This document shows positions 25,361 through 34,760 of a stretch of DNA of 64,000 nt, one piece after another; within the stretch, counting starts at the first letter, position 1, and each line of letters begins with the position of its first letter. Under the pieces are notes generated by a model that searched no databases, was not told the origin of the DNA, and saw nothing but the letters and a program-made list of their open reading frames with translations. Made by a program: the position numbers and the translations under genes. The DNA comes from CBDDBH01 sp965225625. GTDB lineage: Bacteria; Pseudomonadota; Gammaproteobacteria; JADZEE01. The DNA is taken from positions 248,001 to 312,000 of the forward strand of contig CBDDBH010000031.1 in assembly GCA_965225625.1 (NCBI GenBank), read 5' to 3'.

Positions 25361-26650
25361 TTAGACGCGCTTGTATCGACGCGACTTAAATTCATACCGG
25401 GGCAGGCTGTCCCGTGCTGCGTGCTCGAGCGTAACGCCGATGTTGAATGATTCGCGAAACGCGTTTTCCAGCGCGTTTGCGACCGTCTGAAAATCACCCG
25501 CTGTTTCTAATTTTATCAATAGGTCATCCATGCCTTTGACACGGCGAATGTTGACTTCGTACTCGATAATCTGCGCTTGCGCGCGTACCAAATTATCGAT
25601 AACGCTTGGGTACAGATTGACGCCACGCACGATGATCATGTCGTCACTACGCCCGAGCACGCCGCCTTTGATGCGGGCAAAGCTGCGGCCACATGCACAT
25701 GGCTCGGTCGTGAGTTCAACGAGATCGCCGGTTCGATAGCGCAACACCGGCATGCCAGTGCGCCCCAGAGTGGTAATGACGAGTTCGCCGCGAACACCTT
25801 CAGCTACGAACTCGCGGGATTGGGGATCGATGACCTCGAAATAGAATTCAGCTTCGTTGAGGTGCAGTCCTGCGTCGCGGTGACTACACGGAAAGCTCCA
25901 GCCGCCCACTTCGGTTGCGCCCGCATGGTCGTAGCAGGCCGAGCCCCACGAAGCTTCGATAGCATTTCTGACGTTGGGCAGGCTGGCACCCGGTTCGCCT
26001 GCGTGGATCGTCACCCGTACCCGGCTATTACGGATATCAATGCCCCGTTCGTCAGCGACCTGCGCTAAACGCAACGCGTAGGTCGGCGTGCAGGCCAGTA
26101 CAGTGCAGTTGTTATTGATGATTTCCAGGAGTCGCTGCTCAGTGCTCATGCCGGCACCCGAGATCCCCATTGCGCCCATTTGCCGCGCGCCCTCGATGGC
26201 CGCCCAATGACTGACGTACGGACCAAAGGAAAAGGCGAAGAAAACAATGTCTTCCTCACTGACGCCACAACCCCGATAGACGTACTCCCAGCAACGCGCC
26301 CACCACTGCCAACTATCAAGAGTATCAAGCCAGATCAGTGGACGCCCGGAGGTGCCCGAGGTACGGTGGAAATAGGGATAGGCCGTTACCGGATAACTCA
26401 ACAGACGCCCGAACGGCGGCGAGTTCCGCTGCTCGTCGACGAGTTCATCTTTAGTCGTAAACGGCAACTGACGCAGTGCATCCAGGGACTGCAGCTGCTC
26501 AGGGGCGATTCCGGCGGCGCGCAGCTTGTCCTGGTAAAAATCGTTGTTACCCAGCTCTGTAATGAGCGAGCGCAGGCGATCCTCCTGCAATCCCTGTAGC
26601 TGGCTTCGGCCAAGCTTCTCGATACGCTCGTCGTAAAAGGTTTCGGACAT
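25361..26650 (-). CDS. PaaK-like phenylacetate-CoA ligase family protein
   Basis: The ATG at 26650 has GGGGAG upstream. The 429-aa protein belongs to the short PaaK branch of adenylate-forming ligases: the ATP loop is RTSGTSGRPLIWLDT, with WEYVYRGCGVSEEDI, TIHAGEPGAS, YDHAGATEVGGWSFPC, VLRYRTGDLVEL and KGGVLGRSDDMIIVRGVNLYP following in order. PaaK-type ligases activate phenylacetate or other aryl acids to CoA esters. It diverges from hcrCAB across a promoter with a TetR-type palindrome, so co-regulation with 4-hydroxybenzoyl-CoA reductase is likely. I infer 4-hydroxybenzoate or a related acid as substrate, which is untested. Confidence 0.87.
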   Translation of the reverse strand: MSETFYDERIEKLGRSQLQGLQEDRLRSLITELGNNDFYQDKLRAAGIAPEQLQSLDALRQLPFTTKDELVDEQRNSPPFGRLLSYPVTAYPYFHRTSGTSGRPLIWLDTLDSWQWWARCWEYVYRGCGVSEEDIVFFAFSFGPYVSHWAAIEGARQMGAMGISGAGMSTEQRLLEIINNNCTVLACTPTYALRLAQVADERGIDIRNSRVRVTIHAGEPGASLPNVRNAIEASWGSACYDHAGATEVGGWSFPCSHRDAGLHLNEAEFYFEVIDPQSREFVAEGVRGELVITTLGRTGMPVLRYRTGDLVELTTEPCACGRSFARIKGGVLGRSDDMIIVRGVNLYPSVIDNLVRAQAQIIEYEVNIRRVKGMDDLLIKLETAGDFQTVANALENAFRESFNIGVTLEHAARDSLPRYEFKSRRYKRV

Positions 26651-26720
26651 TCGCACTCCCCTGGGCAGGACATCGGACCGCTCTGAGAGCCCTTGATCGA
26701 GCCTTGGGTCCCGCCTATTA

Positions 26721-26756
26721 TTGAACAACGGTTCAAATTTTGAACCTCCGTTCGAA
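26721..26756. promoter_or_regulatory. Candidate TetR operator, paaK-like/hcr promoter
   Basis: GGTTCAAATTTTGAACC at 26730-26746 is a perfect palindrome with one central base; TTGAA (26721) and TTCGAA (26751) flank it symmetrically. The same framework recurs at 31472-31506 at the start of tetR: TTGAA, five bases, GTTCAAA, one base, TT, one base, GAACC, four bases, TTCGA. Two occurrences in one island, one at the regulator itself, make this the likely operator. Confidence 0.75.
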
Positions 26757-26799
26757 TTCTAGGGCTGCGACGTCGGCCCTTCAAGCCGGAGACGCTTAG

Positions 26800-27336
26800 A
26801 TGAGCAACGTGACCCGATTGGATGCCGTCGATCGCAGCAACGTCCACCTCAGTTTTGAGGTTAACGGCGAAACGATGCAGGCATCGATCGCCCCCTACAA
26901 AACGCTGCTCGAAGTGCTGCGCGAGGATCTGAACCTGACGGGCACCAAGCACGGCTGCGAGCTGGGCGAATGCGGAGCCTGTGCGGTCTTGATCGACGGC
27001 GAGCCGATTCTATCCTGTCTGGCTCTCGCGCTGGAATGTACGCAGCGCCCTATCGAGACCATAGAGGGTCTTGCAAACGATGCCGAGCTACATCCCTTGC
27101 AGGCTGCGTTCGCCGATTTAGGCGCCGCGCAGTGCGGTTATTGCACACCGGGGATACTTCTCACCGCCAAGGCATTACTCGAAGATACACCAAGCCCCAG
27201 CCGTGCACAGATCCGCGAAGCACTGTCGGGAAATTTGTGTCGCTGTACCGGCTATCAGCAGATATTCGAAGCGGTTGAGGAAGCGGTCATTCGCATTGCC
27301 AATCAAGACCAGCAAGTATCGGGAGCTGCGTCATGA
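26800..27336 (+). CDS. hcrC: 4-hydroxybenzoyl-CoA reductase, 2Fe-2S subunit
   Basis: The small iron-sulfur subunit (178 aa) of a xanthine-oxidase-family enzyme. Residues 20-75 form a plant-type ferredoxin fold with GCELGECGACAVLIDGEPIL (Cys53, 58, 61, 73). The second, helical domain carries AQCGYCTPGILLTAK and GNLCRCTGYQQI. Together these bind the two [2Fe-2S] clusters that pass electrons between the other subunits and the molybdenum centre. Assignment to 4-hydroxybenzoyl-CoA reductase rather than another molybdenum hydroxylase rests on the partner hcrB. The stop overlaps the next start by four bases. Confidence 0.88.
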   Translation: MSNVTRLDAVDRSNVHLSFEVNGETMQASIAPYKTLLEVLREDLNLTGTKHGCELGECGACAVLIDGEPILSCLALALECTQRPIETIEGLANDAELHPLQAAFADLGAAQCGYCTPGILLTAKALLEDTPSPSRAQIREALSGNLCRCTGYQQIFEAVEEAVIRIANQDQQVSGAAS

Positions 27337-29804
27337 ACGGCAACGAATATAACCTCGTAGGTAAACCGCGCCGTCGCGTCGATGGCCGCGCCAAGGTAAC
27401 CGGCCAAACACAATTCGCCGACGACATTGTTATGCCGCGGATGCTGCACGGCAAATTGTTGCGCTCTTCGGTACCACACGCACTCATCAAGAAAGTCGAT
27501 ACTTCGCGCGCTGAACGCCACCCGGGCGTCCACCTGGTATTAACCGGTCAGGATTTACCCAACGAGTACGGCATTCTGCCGGTCAGTCAGGATGAGCAGG
27601 CCTTACGCAGCGACCGCGTTCGTTACGTCGGCGATCCTGTGGCCGCCGTCATCGCCAGAGATGAGTTAACGGCATTCGAGGCGCTGGATCTCATCGACGT
27701 TGAATACGAGCCACTTCGAACCATCTCCAGTTCTCTAGATGCGCTCGAAAATCCGGAACCGCGCATGCATGAATACAGCGAGGAAGGAAATATCCATCGC
27801 CGACTTGCCTATTCCTTCGGTGATGTCGATGAAGCGTTGGCCGATTCAGATCATGTCTTCGAGGATGTGTTTTACTTCGAAGGCAACACGCATTTGCCAC
27901 TGGAGCAACATGCCTGCGTAGCGGCCCTGGATCGCGACGGTAAATTGACCCTGTGGTCCAGCACCCAGGTTCCACACTATGTTCATCGCGCGCTGGCCAA
28001 AACGCTGGAGTTACCAACCACCCATTTCCGCGTCATCGCCTGTCCTAACGGCGGTGGCTTCGGCGGCAAAACGGATCCCTTTCAACACGAGATCGTGGCA
28101 GCAAAGGCGGCCATGTTACTTGGGCGTCCGGTGAAGATATGCCTGACCCGCGAAGAGGTGTTTTACTGTCATCGCGGCCGCCATCCGGTGCTGATGAAAT
28201 TTCGTACTGGCGTCAACAACGACGGCAAATTGACTGGCATGCATTTGCAAACCCTGCTCGATGGCGGTGGCTACGGCTCTTACGGGATCGCGAGTTCGTT
28301 TTATACCGCGGTGCTGCAACCCGTCACCTATCACCTGCCGCGCTACCGATTCGAGACCTGCCGAACCTTCACCAACAAACCACCGTGCGGGCCAAAACGC
28401 GGCCACGGCACACCGCAACCGCGTTTTGGTCAGGAAGTGCAGCTCGACAAGATTGCAGAAAAACTGAACATGGACCCGGCGGAGCTGCGTCTGGGCATCG
28501 TCGAACAACCGAACACGATAACGGCCAATTACCTGAAAATCGGAACCATCGGCTTAGCCGAATGCATCCGCCGGGTGGTCGAACGGTCCGACTGGAACAC
28601 GAAGTTCCGCAAGCTCCCGGAAGGCCATGGCATAGGCATCGCCTGTTCGGCCTACCTCACTGGCGCAGGTAATGCGATTTACTGGAACAAGATGCCGCAT
28701 ACCGGTGTGCAGTTACAGCTCGATCGCAGCGGCCGCGTCGCGCTGTTCTGCGGCGCGACGGAAATTGGGCAGGGATCGGACGACATATTGGTACTGACGG
28801 TCGCCGAGATCCTCGGTATCGATCCGGCTACGGTGCGCTGTGTCAGCGGCGACACGGACCTGACACCGGTTGACCTTGGATCATACTCCAGCCGAGTCAC
28901 GCTGATGGCGGGCAACGCGGCAATACAGGCCGCCGAACGCGCACGCGCGCTGGTTGCCGAAGCAGTTGCCGAACGAATGGAGTTGCCCAAAGATGTTTTG
29001 GTTTTCGCCAACGACCGGGTGTTCGCGGCCCACGCGCCCGACAAGGGCATGTCCTTCGCGGAAGCATGCGTGTGCGCCGAAGAAAAACACGGCACACTGG
29101 GCTCGGTCGGTTCCTATACGCCACCGAGGCACCCGGGCAAATTCAAGGGCGCGGGGGTCGGACCCTCTCCTGCCTATTCATATACGGCTTGCGTGCTCGA
29201 GACCGAAGTCGATCCGGACACGGGCTGGATCACCGTGCCAAGGATCTACATCGCACACGATGTTGGCCGTTCATTAAACCCGACGCTGGTGCGCGGCCAG
29301 ATCGAAGGCAGCGTATACATGGGACTGGGCGAGGCCTTAATGGAAGAACAGGTATTCCGACGCTTGCCAGCCAAACTCTCTGGCGCGCTGGTCCACAAGT
29401 TCCCGTCGATGCTCGAGTACAAAAGCCTGACCTCACACGATATGCCCGAAGTGATAACCGATATCATCGAATTCCCAGATGAAAACGGCCCGTTCGGCGC
29501 CAAAGAGGCCGGCCAAGGCCCGCTATTGCCGGTCATGCCGGCACTGGCGAACGCCGTGTACGACGCAGTCGGCGTGCGCATCGATGAGATCCCGATCACG
29601 CCCGACAAAGTACTCAAAGCGTTGGAATTGAAACGTGCCGGCAAGGATCCCCGGGTGGGGCCGAAAGACTTCCCTTCGATTCCATTCCCGGAACCCTACA
29701 TGGTGGCACCGCCCTGGGAGGGCGGCGATGGCTCGGCCAGTAACGATCCCGACCGCAAACGTGCCGCAAAAATGCACAAAATGGACAGGGTGGCAGCGCG
29801 ATGA
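27333..29804 (+). CDS. hcrA: 4-hydroxybenzoyl-CoA reductase, Mo subunit
   Basis: The 823-aa catalytic subunit binding molybdopterin cytosine dinucleotide. It removes the phenolic hydroxyl of 4-hydroxybenzoyl-CoA reductively, giving benzoyl-CoA, using low-potential electrons. Family landmarks: KPRRRVDGRAKVTGQTQFADD, GGGFGGKTDPFQHE, LTREEVFYCHRGRHP, GATEIGQGSDDILV and the active-site Glu in FGAKEAGQGP near the C-terminus. It is about 50 residues longer than I recall for Thauera HcrA, mostly at the C-terminal tail. It overlaps both neighbours by four bases, so the three subunits are translated together. Confidence 0.88.
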   Translation: MNGNEYNLVGKPRRRVDGRAKVTGQTQFADDIVMPRMLHGKLLRSSVPHALIKKVDTSRAERHPGVHLVLTGQDLPNEYGILPVSQDEQALRSDRVRYVGDPVAAVIARDELTAFEALDLIDVEYEPLRTISSSLDALENPEPRMHEYSEEGNIHRRLAYSFGDVDEALADSDHVFEDVFYFEGNTHLPLEQHACVAALDRDGKLTLWSSTQVPHYVHRALAKTLELPTTHFRVIACPNGGGFGGKTDPFQHEIVAAKAAMLLGRPVKICLTREEVFYCHRGRHPVLMKFRTGVNNDGKLTGMHLQTLLDGGGYGSYGIASSFYTAVLQPVTYHLPRYRFETCRTFTNKPPCGPKRGHGTPQPRFGQEVQLDKIAEKLNMDPAELRLGIVEQPNTITANYLKIGTIGLAECIRRVVERSDWNTKFRKLPEGHGIGIACSAYLTGAGNAIYWNKMPHTGVQLQLDRSGRVALFCGATEIGQGSDDILVLTVAEILGIDPATVRCVSGDTDLTPVDLGSYSSRVTLMAGNAAIQAAERARALVAEAVAERMELPKDVLVFANDRVFAAHAPDKGMSFAEACVCAEEKHGTLGSVGSYTPPRHPGKFKGAGVGPSPAYSYTACVLETEVDPDTGWITVPRIYIAHDVGRSLNPTLVRGQIEGSVYMGLGEALMEEQVFRRLPAKLSGALVHKFPSMLEYKSLTSHDMPEVITDIIEFPDENGPFGAKEAGQGPLLPVMPALANAVYDAVGVRIDEIPITPDKVLKALELKRAGKDPRVGPKDFPSIPFPEPYMVAPPWEGGDGSASNDPDRKRAAKMHKMDRVAAR

Positions 29805-30823
29805 TGAGGCTACCGTATTTCCGCTACCGCGCACCGCGTGAAATCGACGAAGCGGTCACAATCCTCGCCGAAGAAGGTCCCGATGCCATGTTGTTAGGCG
29901 GTGGTACCGATTTGCTGCCGAACATGAAACGCCGCCAACAGGTGCCACAAACGCTGGTGGCGTTGCGCAATATCGAGGCGTTAAGAACGCTGTCGAATGG
30001 TTCCGGAATGCGGCTTGGGGCCGGATTGACGCTAAGCGAATTAACCGACAATGACACGATCAGGAAAAAGTATCGCGGACTGTGGCTGGCGGCGAGCCAA
30101 ATTGCGACGCCGCACCTGCGTAACATGGGCACGCTAGGCGGCAACATCTGTCTGGATACGCGCTGCACCTACTACGATCAGAACTACGAATGGCGCAAAG
30201 CCATCAACTTCTGCATGAAAAAGGATGGCGACATCTGCTGGGTCGCGACGCGCAGTCCGCGCTGTCTGGCCGTGTCATCGACCGATACCGCACCCGCGTT
30301 GATCGCCATGGGCGCAAAAGTGAAACTGGTGTCTGCGAGCGGCGAGCGAACCCTCGCCGTCGATGCGTTGTATCAGAATGACGGCATCGATTACCTGACG
30401 CGCAAACCCGATGAAATCCTAACCGAAGTAATACTCGATGATGCCGACGGATGGACTAGCACTTATTGGAAACTACGCAGACGTGGCTCTTTCGACTTTC
30501 CGGTGCTGGCAACCGCCGCAGCCATACGCTTTGGCCCCGATAAAACGGTAGAAAAAGCGCGCATTGTCATGGGTGCGGTAGCCTCACGGCCGATGGTGTC
30601 CGAAGACGCGGCCGAACTACTATTGGGCAATCAACTTACGGATGACGTTATAGAAGCAGCAGCACACAGCGCCTCACGTCTTGCCAAACCCATGGACAAC
30701 ACCGACTTTACCGTGCATTGGCGCAAACGCATGGCCACGAAATTTGTTACCTACGCACTGCGCGAACTACGCGGTGACGATATGAGCGACACCCGCACGC
30801 ATATTGCGCGTCATGCTTTGTAG
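29801..30823 (+). CDS. hcrB: 4-hydroxybenzoyl-CoA reductase, FAD/4Fe-4S subunit
   Basis: A 340-aa FAD-binding subunit with LLGGGTDLLPNMKRR (FAD loop) and ATPHLRNMGTLGGNICLD. The telling feature is an insertion after this with Cys122, Cys138, Cys146 and Cys155 (CTYYDQNYEWRKAINFC, then DGDICW and SPRCLAVSSTD). This four-Cys loop holds the extra [4Fe-4S] cluster that distinguishes 4-hydroxybenzoyl-CoA reductase from ordinary xanthine oxidases, and it lets electrons run inward from ferredoxin. That identifies the whole hcrCAB operon. It is convergent with tetR, only seven bases apart. Confidence 0.9.
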   Translation: MMRLPYFRYRAPREIDEAVTILAEEGPDAMLLGGGTDLLPNMKRRQQVPQTLVALRNIEALRTLSNGSGMRLGAGLTLSELTDNDTIRKKYRGLWLAASQIATPHLRNMGTLGGNICLDTRCTYYDQNYEWRKAINFCMKKDGDICWVATRSPRCLAVSSTDTAPALIAMGAKVKLVSASGERTLAVDALYQNDGIDYLTRKPDEILTEVILDDADGWTSTYWKLRRRGSFDFPVLATAAAIRFGPDKTVEKARIVMGAVASRPMVSEDAAELLLGNQLTDDVIEAAAHSASRLAKPMDNTDFTVHWRKRMATKFVTYALRELRGDDMSDTRTHIARHAL

Positions 30824-30830
30824 GGCGATT

Positions 30831-31499
30831 TTATAACCCCTCTCCCGCAAGGGGCGAAATCTTGGGTCCCTTCTCCCCGGCGACCAATCCCCGCACCAGA
30901 TAGTCCGCCAATCCTTCCGCGACTTCGCTGGCCGATTTGCTACCCTCGGAGCTGAACCAACGCGCGGACCAATTCACCGCGCCCAGTATCGCCCGGGTAA
31001 CCAGCTTCGCATCGCATTTGGCGAATTCGCCCGTGCGAACACCCTTGGCGATGAGCTTTCTTATCGCGCGCTCGTAGCGATCTCGTTTGTCGATGATTGG
31101 CTTTTGGCGTTCCTGCGGCAGCGCTTCAACTTGCAGGTGCGCCGTGCCACCTTCCAGATCATCGAGCATGAAACGTACATGCCCGACGATGATTGACGTG
31201 ACCTGTTGACTCACGGATCCGCCGTCAGCGCCCACCTCACTGAGGGCGGCCAACATTTTATCCAGAGTGCGATCCTGGCAGAAGTACAGGATCTCGTCTT
31301 TGCCGGCGAAGTAGTGATAGAGGTTACCCGGCGATAAATCAGCCTCCGCGGCAATCTCACGCATGCTGGTTTCGAAATATCCCCGGCGACGGAAAACTTT
31401 GGACGCTGCCCGCAGGATCTCCAGGCGACGCGTGTCCGCGCGACGGCGAACTCTCGTGGACCCTTCTCTAGTTGAATCCTCGTTCAAACTTCGAACCAT
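30831..31499 (-). CDS. TetR family regulator of the hcr region
   Basis: The N-terminal helix-turn-helix is clear (RRLEILRAASKVFRRRGYFE, then MREIAAEADLSPGNLYHYFAGKD split by a few residues), followed by a ligand-binding C-terminal domain of the TetR_C type. I place the start at the ATG at 31499, giving 222 aa; a longer frame to 31610 exists. The start lies inside a palindrome that recurs in the paaK-like/hcr promoter, so the protein probably represses itself and that operon. An aryl-CoA inducer is likely but unproven. The last residues (SPLAGEGL) are encoded by a C-rich repeat remnant at 30836-30860. Confidence 0.88.
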   Translation of the reverse strand: MVRSLNEDSTREGSTRVRRRADTRRLEILRAASKVFRRRGYFETSMREIAAEADLSPGNLYHYFAGKDEILYFCQDRTLDKMLAALSEVGADGGSVSQQVTSIIVGHVRFMLDDLEGGTAHLQVEALPQERQKPIIDKRDRYERAIRKLIAKGVRTGEFAKCDAKLVTRAILGAVNWSARWFSSEGSKSASEVAEGLADYLVRGLVAGEKGPKISPLAGEGL

Positions 31500-31506
31500 G
31501 ATTCGA
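31472..31506. promoter_or_regulatory. Candidate TetR operator overlapping the tetR start
   Basis: TTGAA at 31472, GTTCAAACTTCGAACC in the centre (31482-31497) and TTCGA at 31502 reproduce the layout of the site at 26721-26756. The tetR ATG (31497-31499, minus strand) lies within it, which fits negative autoregulation. Confidence 0.7.
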
Positions 31507-31576
31507 TAATAGGCGGAGCTGCAACGAAGGATCAACTGCGTGCGTAGTTTTTGTCTAGCCGTAAAGAAACGAGTAC

Positions 31577-33184
31577 TTACAGATTCGCACTCAACGCGCC
31601 CTGCTCCCACATCTCGCGCAACACGAATTTCCGAACTTTGCCGGAGCCTGTGAGCGGAAACTCGCTCATCTGCACCCAGATCCTTGGAGTCTTGTAAGCT
31701 GCCAACTGCTGCCTTGCGAAAGCACTTAACTCTTCCCCACTAACCGCCGACCCCGACTCCAGACGCACGAAAGCCGCGACTTGTTCGCCCCATTTCTCAT
31801 CAGGTATGCCCACCACGGCGACATCGATTATGTGTGGATGACTAAACAAGTGATCTTCGATTTCGCGCGGATATATGTTTTCGCCGCCGCGAATAATCAT
31901 ATCGTTGATTCGACCGGTCACGCGGCAGTAACCGCGAGCGTCCATGCTGCATAAGTCGCCGGTGTGCAACCATCCTTCCGCATCTATGGCTTCCGCGGTC
32001 TTCTCGGGCATGTCGAAATACTCTTTCATCACCAGATAACCGCGCGTACAGAATTCGCCTGATTGCCCAACGGGAACGGTTGCACCCGTTGCCGGATCGA
32101 TGATCTTGATATCCGTGTGCGGTAAGGCAGTGCCGATGGTTTCACATTTGTCTTCGGGCCTGTCATCAAGTTTCGTCTGCGTAGCTACCGGCGAGCACTC
32201 AGTCATGCCGTAGACGATAGTGAATCCTTCACTCAAGATTTCTTCATAACGCCGCACGATCGCCCCGGGCACGATCGCGCCCCCGGACAAAATCGCACAT
32301 AACGACGTTAGATTCCTGGTTTTGAAATCCGGATGTTCCTCGATGCCCACTAGCATTGTTGGAACCGAGCCTAGGAGGTCGGCGTTTTCGCTCTCGATCA
32401 ACTCGAGCACCAACCCGGGCTCGAATTGCTCTACCAGTACCAGCGTTGCCAGCCACTGCGGCGCGCTCAAGGTGGCCGCGACACATCCCGAAGTGTGAAA
32501 CTGAGGCAACGGCGACACCAGCGTCGAGCCGGCACGCATACCCCAGCGGTCCGCCATAAACCGAGCATTGTTAGTAATGCCTCTGTGGTGCAGTAACGCT
32601 CCTTTCGGAAAACCGGTGGTACCGGACGTGTATTGGATCTGCACGGCGTCGTCAGGCGCAACCGACGGTAACACCACAGCGGGATCACCCTCAGACAGAA
32701 AATCCGCCCAGTCGGCGAAGTCGATCGTTTCCCGCAATGCAGGTAGTGCCGGACGCACTTGCTCGACGGCGTCGCTCATCGCGTTGCCACGAAATTCACG
32801 CACATAAAAAAGGCCAACCGCGCGCGACTGCCGCAGCACGTATTCGAGTTCGTGAGATTTATAGGAGGGATTTACGGTTACCAACACAATACCCGCGAGC
32901 CCTGCCCCGTACTCCAGAAATACCCATTCGGGAATGTTGTGAGCCCATACCGCGACATGTTCACCCGGTTGAAAACGCGATAGCAGTGCCCGCGCAGCCG
33001 ATTCGGCGACCTCAAGCACCTGCGCATAGGTCCAACGCTGACGCTGCGCCGGATCGGGTACGCCGGCGACCAGTGCTACCCGTTGTGGCGCCACGGCTAC
33101 TGCGTCGCGCAATACGCTACCGACAGTGGATTCGAACAGCGGTTCAGAGGTGTCGGCGGGATAGTAAGACTGGGTCAGTCTCAT
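31577..33184 (-). CDS. Acyl-CoA synthetase (AMP-forming)
   Basis: A full-length class I adenylate-forming ligase (about 535 aa from the ATG at 33184, which begins MRLTQSYYPADTSEPL). All core motifs are present: the ATP loop YTSGTTGFPKGALLHH, GGAIVPGAIVRRY, YGMTECSPVATQ, GWLHTGDLCSMDARGY, NDMIIRGGENIYPREIE and the catalytic Lys in LTGSGKVRKFVLRE. It would convert a carboxylic acid to its CoA thioester. It lies downstream of boxB on the same strand (123-base gap), which suggests benzoate or another aromatic or alicyclic acid as substrate. The motifs alone fit medium-chain fatty acids equally well. Confidence 0.88.
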   Translation of the reverse strand: MRLTQSYYPADTSEPLFESTVGSVLRDAVAVAPQRVALVAGVPDPAQRQRWTYAQVLEVAESAARALLSRFQPGEHVAVWAHNIPEWVFLEYGAGLAGIVLVTVNPSYKSHELEYVLRQSRAVGLFYVREFRGNAMSDAVEQVRPALPALRETIDFADWADFLSEGDPAVVLPSVAPDDAVQIQYTSGTTGFPKGALLHHRGITNNARFMADRWGMRAGSTLVSPLPQFHTSGCVAATLSAPQWLATLVLVEQFEPGLVLELIESENADLLGSVPTMLVGIEEHPDFKTRNLTSLCAILSGGAIVPGAIVRRYEEILSEGFTIVYGMTECSPVATQTKLDDRPEDKCETIGTALPHTDIKIIDPATGATVPVGQSGEFCTRGYLVMKEYFDMPEKTAEAIDAEGWLHTGDLCSMDARGYCRVTGRINDMIIRGGENIYPREIEDHLFSHPHIIDVAVVGIPDEKWGEQVAAFVRLESGSAVSGEELSAFARQQLAAYKTPRIWVQMSEFPLTGSGKVRKFVLREMWEQGALSANL

Positions 33185-33307
33185 AGGCGCAAGTTTAGCC
33201 CAATTATCACAGGCGCATACGCGCCCAGGGCAACGTACTAGAGACGAGCCAAACGATTGACCATTGCAACACCAGGGCGTGGCCCCGACCAACCGCGGCG
33301 CAGTGAA

Positions 33308-34756
33308 TCAGGCAGCGAGGCGAACGTACTCGAAATCGAGTGGATTGCCGTTGATGCCCGCTTTAGGCGGTGCAATCCAATTGGCAAACCCATCCGGTTG
33401 GACTGGTTTCATTAGCGACAGCACGTATTCCAGATCTGCCTCGCAGGGCAGCCATTCGTGTTGGCGTTCCTGCCATTGCGATGCGTCCAAAACATCCCCT
33501 GACGGAGTTACGTTTATATCCGCGAACAAGCCGACGTTACGGTTAAATGCGCGGTGCGGCAGATTAATCCTGAATTCCAGTTGATGTTCGTCGAGAACGC
33601 GATTCCATCTCGTAATGACGGCCTCGCAGTCGGCGATGTAGTCGTCGCACAAGCGAGCGTTGATAGCGTTGAGCGCCGGTTCGTCAACCGACTTAAGGGC
33701 CCCGTCCACATACTCGATAACCGGATAGGTGTCGTTATGGAGCTGGTGATCGTCGTTGATCTGGATTTCGTGGAACCGCCCTTTCAGGCCGGCATTGAAT
33801 GCATTCGCACCGTTGGTGGAGATCTCTGAACCAAACAGATCCAAGGTCACGGCATAGTGAAAATTAGTTTTCTTCTGGATGGTCGGTAGATCGATGACGC
33901 CAAGCTCACGAACGGCCTGGATATCATAGGGGTCAGTTATGCCGTGCTGCTTCATGGCCTCGCAGGTGCGTTGCACAATGCGTTCCACACCGGTTCGACC
34001 AACGAACATGTGGTGTCCCTCTTCGGTCAGCATGAATCGTGTCGTGCGTGATAACGGATCAAAACCCGATTGTGTAAGCGCTTCGAGCTGCATCTTGCCA
34101 TCACGATCGGTAAACGTCGTAAACATGAAGAACGACAACCAGTCAGGCGTCTGTTCATTAAACGCGCCGAGTATGCGCGGGCGATCTACATTGCCCGAGC
34201 GACGGATCAAAAGGCCCTCGGCCTCTTCGCGACCATCGCGGCCAAAATACTTTTGCAGCAGATAAACCATGGCCCATAGGTGGCGGCCCTCTTCCACGTT
34301 CACCTGAAACACGTTGCGCATGTCGTACAGTGATGGCGCTGACTTGCCCAAATATCGCTGTTGCTCGACCGACGCAGGCTCCGTATCGCCTTGAATAACA
34401 ACGAGACGACGTAGCATTGCGCGGTATTCGCCGGGTAATTCCTGCCAGACCGGCTGACCCTTATGCTCCCCGAAAGCAATTTTGCGATTCTCCTCCTGCG
34501 GCGCCAGCAGGATCCCCCAGCGGTACTCCGGCATTTTAACGTAGCCGAATTTGGCCCAGCCTTCCTGATCGACGCTGACGGCCGTGCGTAGATAGACTTC
34601 GAGATCCTGGAAGCCTTCCGGTCCCATCTCTTTCCACCACTCGATGTACTTGGGATACCAGGCTTCCATTGCCCGTTTCAGTCGCCGATCGTCGGCCAGG
34701 TTGACGTTATTCGGGATTAAGTCGTCATAGTTAACGGCGGTGCTGTCGATAGTCAT
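33308..34756 (-). CDS. boxB: Benzoyl-CoA 2,3-epoxidase, oxygenase component
   Basis: BoxB inserts one atom of O2 into benzoyl-CoA to give 2,3-epoxybenzoyl-CoA, the first dearomatising step of the aerobic box pathway. The 482-aa protein begins NYDDLIPNNVNLADDRRLKR as in other BoxB proteins. The diiron ligands are visible in two helices: EEGRHLWAM (Glu156, His159) and EEGHHMFVG (Glu246, His249), exactly 90 residues apart as in known BoxB. boxC ends four bases upstream, so the two are co-transcribed. The reductase partner BoxA, which supplies electrons from NADPH, is not in the window. Confidence 0.94.
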   Translation of the reverse strand: MTIDSTAVNYDDLIPNNVNLADDRRLKRAMEAWYPKYIEWWKEMGPEGFQDLEVYLRTAVSVDQEGWAKFGYVKMPEYRWGILLAPQEENRKIAFGEHKGQPVWQELPGEYRAMLRRLVVIQGDTEPASVEQQRYLGKSAPSLYDMRNVFQVNVEEGRHLWAMVYLLQKYFGRDGREEAEGLLIRRSGNVDRPRILGAFNEQTPDWLSFFMFTTFTDRDGKMQLEALTQSGFDPLSRTTRFMLTEEGHHMFVGRTGVERIVQRTCEAMKQHGITDPYDIQAVRELGVIDLPTIQKKTNFHYAVTLDLFGSEISTNGANAFNAGLKGRFHEIQINDDHQLHNDTYPVIEYVDGALKSVDEPALNAINARLCDDYIADCEAVITRWNRVLDEHQLEFRINLPHRAFNRNVGLFADINVTPSGDVLDASQWQERQHEWLPCEADLEYVLSLMKPVQPDGFANWIAPPKAGINGNPLDFEYVRLAA

Positions 34757-34760
34757 GTTT

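Noticed and set aside
26800..30823. Xanthine, CO or nicotinate dehydrogenase instead of hcrCAB
   Set aside because: The FAD subunit carries the four-Cys [4Fe-4S] loop (Cys122, 138, 146, 155) that ordinary molybdenum hydroxylases lack, and the operon adjoins box genes.
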